A DNA stretch of 38,049 bases from Caryophanales bacterium UBA5732 (GTDB lineage Bacteria; Bacillota_I; Bacilli_A; Izemoplasmatales; Hujiaoplasmataceae), in assembly GCA_002419445.1 (NCBI GenBank), contig DIGC01000113.1:1-38049 (forward strand), in the 5' to 3' direction. The notes beneath the pieces are model-generated. The model searched no databases, was not told where the DNA came from, and worked only from the letters and a program-made list of their open reading frames with translations. The translations under genes were made by a program, and so were the position numbers. Shown here in pieces: positions 33,580 to 38,049 of the stretch. Each line of letters starts with the position of its first letter. The first letter of the stretch is position 1.

Positions 33580-34281
33580 ATGGCGAAAATTACAGTTAAA
33601 AATTTAAAAATGAAAAAGGTATTTAATATTGCTTTTTATGTTGTATTATTTATCGTTTTTGTTTATGCGATATTTGGGTTATTTTCCAAAAAAGATGGTA
33701 ATTCTATATCTTTTTTTGGAGTAACTTCATTATCAGTTCAATCTGGATCAATGGAACCAACCTTCTCTGAAGGTGATCTTATCTTTGTTCGTACAGATAT
33801 TAACCCTAAAGATTTAAATCCAGGGGATATTATCACATACCAAGATTTTATGGTTACTGATGAAGGAATAGTTTATTATTATAATACCCATAAAATTGTA
33901 AGTATTGATAAAACTAATCCTATATGGCGTTTTGAGACCAAAGGTGAAGCTAACGTTGATTCTGACCCTAGATTGATTGTTGAATCGGAAATCTATGGCG
34001 AGTGGACTGGAAAAGCATGGTCTGGTTTTGGTACTTTCGTTGATGGATTCACTACCTTCTTAAAATCAAGTATTGGATTTTTCTTATTTATCGTTGTTCC
34101 ATGTTTAGCTTTACTAGTTTATGAAGTTATAAAGTTTATGAAAGTTTACGCCGAATATAATGTACAAAAACATACACAAGACCGTGTTAAAATGCAAGAA
34201 GAAGCCATAGCTGCCGCTAGAGCACAACTAGAGGCTGAGGCTGAGTCAAAAAAGGCGGAAGAAAATAAAGATCAACAATAG
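33580..34281 (+). CDS. sipW: SipW-type signal peptidase I (Ser/His dyad)
   Basis: 233 residues. TM about 13-35 precedes the catalytic motif SVQSGSMEPTF with S57. The general base is His104 (YNTHKI) instead of the Lys of bacterial leader peptidases, the hallmark of SipW/archaeal/ER-type enzymes, and KGEANVDSD supplies the acidic residue (D127). A second TM at about 155-182 and a Lys/Glu-rich coiled-coil tail (190-233) inside the cell follow. SipW processes TasA-type precursors. It lies directly after the TasA-like gene and before the AAA+ pair. A second copy follows at 37559. Confidence 0.88.
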   Translation: MAKITVKNLKMKKVFNIAFYVVLFIVFVYAIFGLFSKKDGNSISFFGVTSLSVQSGSMEPTFSEGDLIFVRTDINPKDLNPGDIITYQDFMVTDEGIVYYYNTHKIVSIDKTNPIWRFETKGEANVDSDPRLIVESEIYGEWTGKAWSGFGTFVDGFTTFLKSSIGFFLFIVVPCLALLVYEVIKFMKVYAEYNVQKHTQDRVKMQEEAIAAARAQLEAEAESKKAEENKDQQ

Positions 34282-34324
34282 ATAAGTTCTTTGCGCCTAG
34301 TTTTTCTTATGGGGGTAAGCATTA

Positions 34325-35962
34325 ATGAAAGAATTTTCACAATTTTACGTTGACCTTTTTGAAATGATAGGCGATCATATAGTTTTCTTTTTCAAAACTA
34401 TATGGGAAGATATAATTGTTCGTTTTTTTGAAAATATAATCAGATACTGGAATCTTATGATCGAAGATTCTGTTTTATATGAATTTAATACTTTATCCTG
34501 GATTATGGTTGTTGTAGCTTCTTTGCTCAATATTACCCTAATCATTTTTTTAGTTTTAAGACTCTATTTATGGATTAAAAAGTACTTTTCGTTTAGAAGA
34601 ATTGAAATTGAAAAGAATGAGTTGATTGAAGAAATAGCTGATTTAAATGAAAGAGTTATTGATTTAATCGATGAAAAGAATCAAATATTAGCTATGAAAG
34701 TATCGCAATTAGGTATTAACCCGAAAACAGGTGAAGCAGGAGAAGGATATACAACTTCTAACGGTTTACAACCAGCGTACGGAACTGCTGGAATATCAGG
34801 CGGACCATTCACTGGTCCGGTTTCAATTAAAGCCGGTGAAATCGGTGGTTCACAACCAACTGCTCCAGTAGGACCTTCAAGATTCGTTAAACTAATTGCT
34901 GTCGATAAAGAATATGCAGGTAAAGATACACATATCTATATGGAAGATAATGATTATGTATCAATGCCTGAATTAGTCACAAGATTTGTTAATTTTGCCG
35001 CATCACAATTAAAGCTTTATTATACTCCAAGAATGGTTTCCTATTTCTTTGCTGGTATGGCTGCTTCTAAGATTATTATCCTTGAAGGTATTTCTGGTAC
35101 TGGTAAGACATCTTTGCCTTATGCTATGGGTAAATTCTTTGATAATCCAGCTGCGATGATTTCTGTTCAACCGGCATGGAGAGACCGTGCTGAAATTCTT
35201 GGTTATTTAAATGAATTTACCAAGAGATTTAATGAAACTGACTTTTTAAAAGCTTTATATGAAGCAATTTATCGAAAAGATGTTAACTTAATCGTACTAG
35301 ATGAATTAAACCTTGCGAGAATTGAGTATTACTTCGCTGAATTCTTGTCAATAATGGAAATGCCAGATCCAAATGAATGGAAAATAGATTTAGTTCCCGA
35401 TTCAAAACCTTCTGACCCATTAAAAGTAATCAATGGTAAAATAACTGTTCCATTAAACATTTGGTTTGTTGGTACAGCTAATAAAGATGACTCAACCTTT
35501 ACCATTACCGATAAAGTTTATGACCGTGCTATTTCCTTAGAATTTGATAGTAAGGGTGAATATTTCCAAGCACCAGATACAAAAGCTATTCACATGTCAA
35601 GTGCTTACCTTCAAGAATTATTTGATGAAGCATATTATAAGTTCCCGATGAGTGAAGAAACTCTTACTAACTTCAAAGTTTTAGATAAATATATTCAAGC
35701 GCATTTTAGAATCGCATTTGGTAATAGAATCATGACTCAAGTTTATAAGTTCGTCCCTGTGTATGTAGCTTGCGGAGGAACTGAACTTGATGCTTTAGAT
35801 TATATCTTTGCATATAAGGTTTTACGCAAATTTGAAAGCTTAAACTTAGCGTTTTTACAAAGCGAATTGACAGAATTAATTAATCAAATTAAGAAGATTT
35901 TTGGCAAAAACTCCTTTGAAGAATCAGTCAATTTTATTAAAAACCTACAGAAATTAGTTTAG
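34325..35962 (+). CDS. Membrane-tethered McrB-like AAA+ ATPase
   Basis: 545 residues. One strong TM (about 58-86) follows an amphipathic N-terminal segment, then a coiled coil (87-127) and a Gly/Pro/Thr-rich linker (130-185). The C-terminal AAA+ module has GISGTGKT (255-262), NLIVLDELN (321-329), FVGTANKDD sensor 1 (381-389) and DKVYDRA with arginine R401, the McrB/MoxR-like pattern. McrB normally drives the McrC nuclease in restriction. Here the N-terminus has a membrane anchor and no DNA-binding domain, and the next gene lacks a nuclease. A GGGGG run is its weak ribosome site. A role in surface-protein export or assembly is an inference from the neighbours. Confidence 0.78.
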   Translation: MKEFSQFYVDLFEMIGDHIVFFFKTIWEDIIVRFFENIIRYWNLMIEDSVLYEFNTLSWIMVVVASLLNITLIIFLVLRLYLWIKKYFSFRRIEIEKNELIEEIADLNERVIDLIDEKNQILAMKVSQLGINPKTGEAGEGYTTSNGLQPAYGTAGISGGPFTGPVSIKAGEIGGSQPTAPVGPSRFVKLIAVDKEYAGKDTHIYMEDNDYVSMPELVTRFVNFAASQLKLYYTPRMVSYFFAGMAASKIIILEGISGTGKTSLPYAMGKFFDNPAAMISVQPAWRDRAEILGYLNEFTKRFNETDFLKALYEAIYRKDVNLIVLDELNLARIEYYFAEFLSIMEMPDPNEWKIDLVPDSKPSDPLKVINGKITVPLNIWFVGTANKDDSTFTITDKVYDRAISLEFDSKGEYFQAPDTKAIHMSSAYLQELFDEAYYKFPMSEETLTNFKVLDKYIQAHFRIAFGNRIMTQVYKFVPVYVACGGTELDALDYIFAYKVLRKFESLNLAFLQSELTELINQIKKIFGKNSFEESVNFIKNLQKLV

Positions 35963-35972
35963 GAGGTCTTTT

Positions 35973-37514
35973 ATGGAAGAAGGAACCGCTAAACGTTACT
36001 ATAAGAAGATAAACACGACTTTCGAAGGTGTTAACCGTCTTGATGATTTTGCTAAACAGTATTTAAATCTTTTAGAAAGTTCACAACTTGAGTTATATCA
36101 AAAAGAAAGAAGAGAACGTCGTGTCTTTGATGACTCTTGGTTATCGAACATTGAAGGTATTATTCCAATTATTGATAAATTAATGCGTTCTCCAAAAGAA
36201 AGTTTAAAGAAAGTTTCCGAAGTTGTACCTGTCGAAAGAGCTAAAAAAATTGATTCTAGTACAATCAGACATTTAGCTGCGAATACACAAAATATTAAAA
36301 AAAGTAGTAAGGGTGGCGAAATTCAACCGACTAAGTTACTTACGTCGTTTTCCGAACAAGAATTGGGTACCTATGAAAATCGCTTTTTAATGACGCTTGT
36401 TGATAAAATTTATACTTTTATCGAAATCAGATATCGTTTAATTCATCACAAGATGAATACTGAATATGTTAACTTTTTAAAAGTCGGTTCGACAATTGAA
36501 TATCAAAGTGCAAATATTGATTACGATATTACTCTAAAGATAAAAAGAAATATGGAAGATGATGCAGTTTGTAAGAGAAATCAAGAGCTTTTTGACCGGA
36601 TGAAAGATATTAGGGACATGATCACTAACTACCGGAATTCATCTTTTATGCGAGCTATGGCAAATTTCGCACCAGTCAGACCACCAATTATGAAAACTAA
36701 CATTATTCTAAAAAATATCGAGTTCTCTCAGTGCTATGATCTTTGGTTATTCTTAGATACAGTTGATAGAGTTGGTTATGAAGTAGATGTTTTAGAACGT
36801 AATGTTACTTTTGACGAAGAGTATATTCGTCAAATTGAAAATACGATGATGGTGTTATACGCAACGGTTGCGAATAACCAAATTGAAGAGTTTGCCTTAT
36901 CTCATGAACAACCATTTACTTATCGAAAAGTAAAAACAGCGAAAGTAGTTCAAAAAATTGAAGAAGACGCTTATTTGGACAGTGGAGATTATGTTTTTAA
37001 AGATGAAACTTTAAATCAATATTTTCTCGATCAAATTAGTAAAGATAATATCGAAAGATATAACACTTTAATAAACGCGGGAATTCCTAAAGATAAGACT
37101 ATTGAAATTATTCATAAGAAACTTTTGGATATCGCTGATGGTGCTTTTCAAGACTTTATCAATTACACCTTTAATCCTGATGATGAAAAAGATCTTAAAA
37201 AGAAAATCGAAATTCAAAATGAAATTGTTAAAACATATCGAGATATCGAAAAAGTTAAACGCGACAATTTAAAAGACATTGAAACCGAAAAAGCTCTAGC
37301 GATGTTACATCTTAATAATTATCGCGAAGAATTAAACGCAAGAATTGCTAAACAAAAAGCTGATATCGAAGCTAAAAAAGCTGAAGAAAGACGCTTGGAT
37401 TTACAAAGAAAGAAATTAATAGCCCAAGAGAGATTAGCTAAGAAAAAGAAAATTAATCGAGCTAAGGAATTATTGGAAAAAGCTGAACGCGCTAGAAATA
37501 TGCAAAATAAGTAA
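35973..37514 (+). CDS. DUF2357-like partner of the AAA+ ATPase, no nuclease domain visible
   Basis: 513 residues, ten bases after the AAA+ gene, with AGGAGG before the ATG. A GxYENRFLMTL element at 132-142 (also GGEIQPTKLLTS at 114-125) matches the entry to DUF2357-type domains that accompany McrB-like ATPases. In those proteins a PD-(D/E)XK nuclease normally follows; here I see no such motif. Instead residues 400-510 are a long charged coiled coil rich in Lys, Glu and Arg. No TM. The close spacing and shared operon make it the obvious partner. It may act as an adaptor that couples the ATPase to another protein. Confidence 0.65.
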   Translation: MEEGTAKRYYKKINTTFEGVNRLDDFAKQYLNLLESSQLELYQKERRERRVFDDSWLSNIEGIIPIIDKLMRSPKESLKKVSEVVPVERAKKIDSSTIRHLAANTQNIKKSSKGGEIQPTKLLTSFSEQELGTYENRFLMTLVDKIYTFIEIRYRLIHHKMNTEYVNFLKVGSTIEYQSANIDYDITLKIKRNMEDDAVCKRNQELFDRMKDIRDMITNYRNSSFMRAMANFAPVRPPIMKTNIILKNIEFSQCYDLWLFLDTVDRVGYEVDVLERNVTFDEEYIRQIENTMMVLYATVANNQIEEFALSHEQPFTYRKVKTAKVVQKIEEDAYLDSGDYVFKDETLNQYFLDQISKDNIERYNTLINAGIPKDKTIEIIHKKLLDIADGAFQDFINYTFNPDDEKDLKKKIEIQNEIVKTYRDIEKVKRDNLKDIETEKALAMLHLNNYREELNARIAKQKADIEAKKAEERRLDLQRKKLIAQERLAKKKKINRAKELLEKAERARNMQNK

Positions 37515-37516
37515 AG

Positions 37517-37547
37517 ATAACGAAGTTTGCTGACTTCGTTATTTTTT
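37517..37547 (+). terminator. Intrinsic terminator before the second sipW
   Basis: Ten-base arms ATAACGAAGT (37517-37526) and ACTTCGTTAT (37533-37542) with a TTGCTG loop, then six T. The next gene starts only 12 bases later, so expression of that gene depends on read-through or a promoter inside the preceding gene. Confidence 0.78.
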
Positions 37548-37558
37548 AAGAGGGAAAT

Positions 37559-38049
37559 ATGAAAAAGATTTTATTAAAAACAATTTATTATTTACCATTC
37601 GTTTTCATCATTCTTTCAATGGTGATGATGGTTCGTTTAGGGGTTTCATTAAAAAACAATGAAATTCCTAGCATCTTTAATCGTGCGATTTTATATGTAA
37701 AAACCAATTCCATGGAAGATGCAATTATGGCGGGAGATCTTATCTTCATTGATACTAGCGTGGATGAGTATTTTCCTGACGATATTATTAGTTTTAAGAA
37801 ACCCGATGAACAAAACATTATCATAACTCATAGAATCGAATCTATTAATGGTGATTTCATCACCACAAAAGGTGACAACAATAATGTTTCTGAAACCTGG
37901 GAAATTAATTTCTCTAAAGATTTAATAGTAGGGAAATATGTTTCTAAATCAGCCTTTTTAGGTTCTATATATGAAGTTTTATTTGTTAATGGATTGAACA
38001 TGCTGTTTCTTTTAATAATTATTGTTTTTATGCTGATTGGTATGATTGA
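37559..38049 (+). CDS. Second SipW-like signal peptidase, cut by window end
   Basis: 163 residues visible from ATG 37559 with AGAGGG before it; the frame is still open at 38049 (last two bases of an unfinished codon). TM about 10-28, then YVKTNSMEDAIMAGDLIF with catalytic S51, THRI with H91 and KGDNNNV with D106, and a C-terminal TM starting about 140. Ser/His dyad as in SipW, although the usual SGSMEP is TNSMED. It is more diverged than the copy at 33580. It may process a different subset of the surface proteins. Confidence 0.8.
   Translation, partial: MKKILLKTIYYLPFVFIILSMVMMVRLGVSLKNNEIPSIFNRAILYVKTNSMEDAIMAGDLIFIDTSVDEYFPDDIISFKKPDEQNIIITHRIESINGDFITTKGDNNNVSETWEINFSKDLIVGKYVSKSAFLGSIYEVLFVNGLNMLFLLIIIVFMLIGMI

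Noticed and set aside
34325..37514. Reading the AAA+/DUF2357-like pair as a McrBC restriction system
   Set aside because: No DNA-binding domain in the AAA+ protein, no nuclease motif in the partner, a TM anchor and a secretion-gene context. Kept as an open alternative only.
1..38049. TGA read as Trp (mycoplasma-type code)
   Set aside because: Many conserved genes end in TGA at the expected C-terminus (for example pulA, the NusG-domain gene, hydrolase 1) and Trp residues in conserved motifs use TGG.
1..38049. CRISPR arrays, tRNA or rRNA genes, insertion sequences, prophage genes
   Set aside because: No repeat-spacer pattern, no tRNA cloverleaf or rRNA core, and no transposase or integrase reading frame was seen by eye.

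Overview
The window is AT-rich, densely coded DNA from a low-GC Gram-positive-type bacterium that uses the standard bacterial code: many genes end in TGA and TGA is never read as Trp. Gene content (YigZ, Cca, a YhaM-like exonuclease, pullulanase, DUF1146, lipoprotein lipoboxes, SipW-type peptidases) fits a Bacillota/Mycoplasmatota lineage. My guess is a free-living mollicute relative (Acholeplasmatales/Izemoplasmatales-like), but this rests on general resemblance only.

Layout. 1-6332: housekeeping and flavin-related genes: a truncated ApbE lipoprotein (-), a NusG-domain-II protein with an apparent non-AUG start, DUF1146, YigZ (-), then cca, pulA and yhaM as a tight cluster. 6384-9710 (-): a 1108-residue membrane-anchored protein that looks like a degenerate, enlarged PrsA/parvulin-type foldase with a bacterial Ig-like insert. 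9969-17200: a consensus promoter, a c-di-GMP-I (GEMM-I) riboswitch with an intrinsic terminator, then an operon of two GGDEF-EAL proteins (one intact phosphodiesterase, one degenerate) and two proteins with SipW-type signal peptides. 17271-19085 (-): glycerate kinase and a TetR regulator. 19391-31250: a long + operon with thiolase, SDR reductase, a KAS III-like enzyme, a complete LIV-type ABC importer (LivG has a 210-residue coiled-coil extension), a CoA-transferase and two alpha/beta hydrolases; it is probably controlled by the divergent TetR through two ATGAA-N6-TTCAT sites. 31363-38049: a second, near-identical promoter and c-di-GMP riboswitch, followed by a membrane-anchored TasA-like protein, a secreted TasA-like protein, a SipW-type signal peptidase, a membrane-tethered McrB-like AAA+ ATPase, its DUF2357-like partner, and a second SipW-type peptidase cut by the window end.

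How it fits together. The two riboswitches are almost the same and precede the two surface-protein loci, so c-di-GMP appears to co-regulate a secreted fibre or adhesin system. The first operon encodes a phosphodiesterase that would lower the signal (feedback). The strongest candidate for something undescribed is the pair at 34325-37514: an McrBC-type ATPase/partner pair with no visible nuclease, anchored in the membrane and embedded in a SipW/TasA export locus rather than a restriction locus. The acyl-CoA/transporter operon in between looks like uptake and catabolism (or turnover) of a short-chain acyl or 3-hydroxy/3-keto acid whose identity cannot be read from the sequence.
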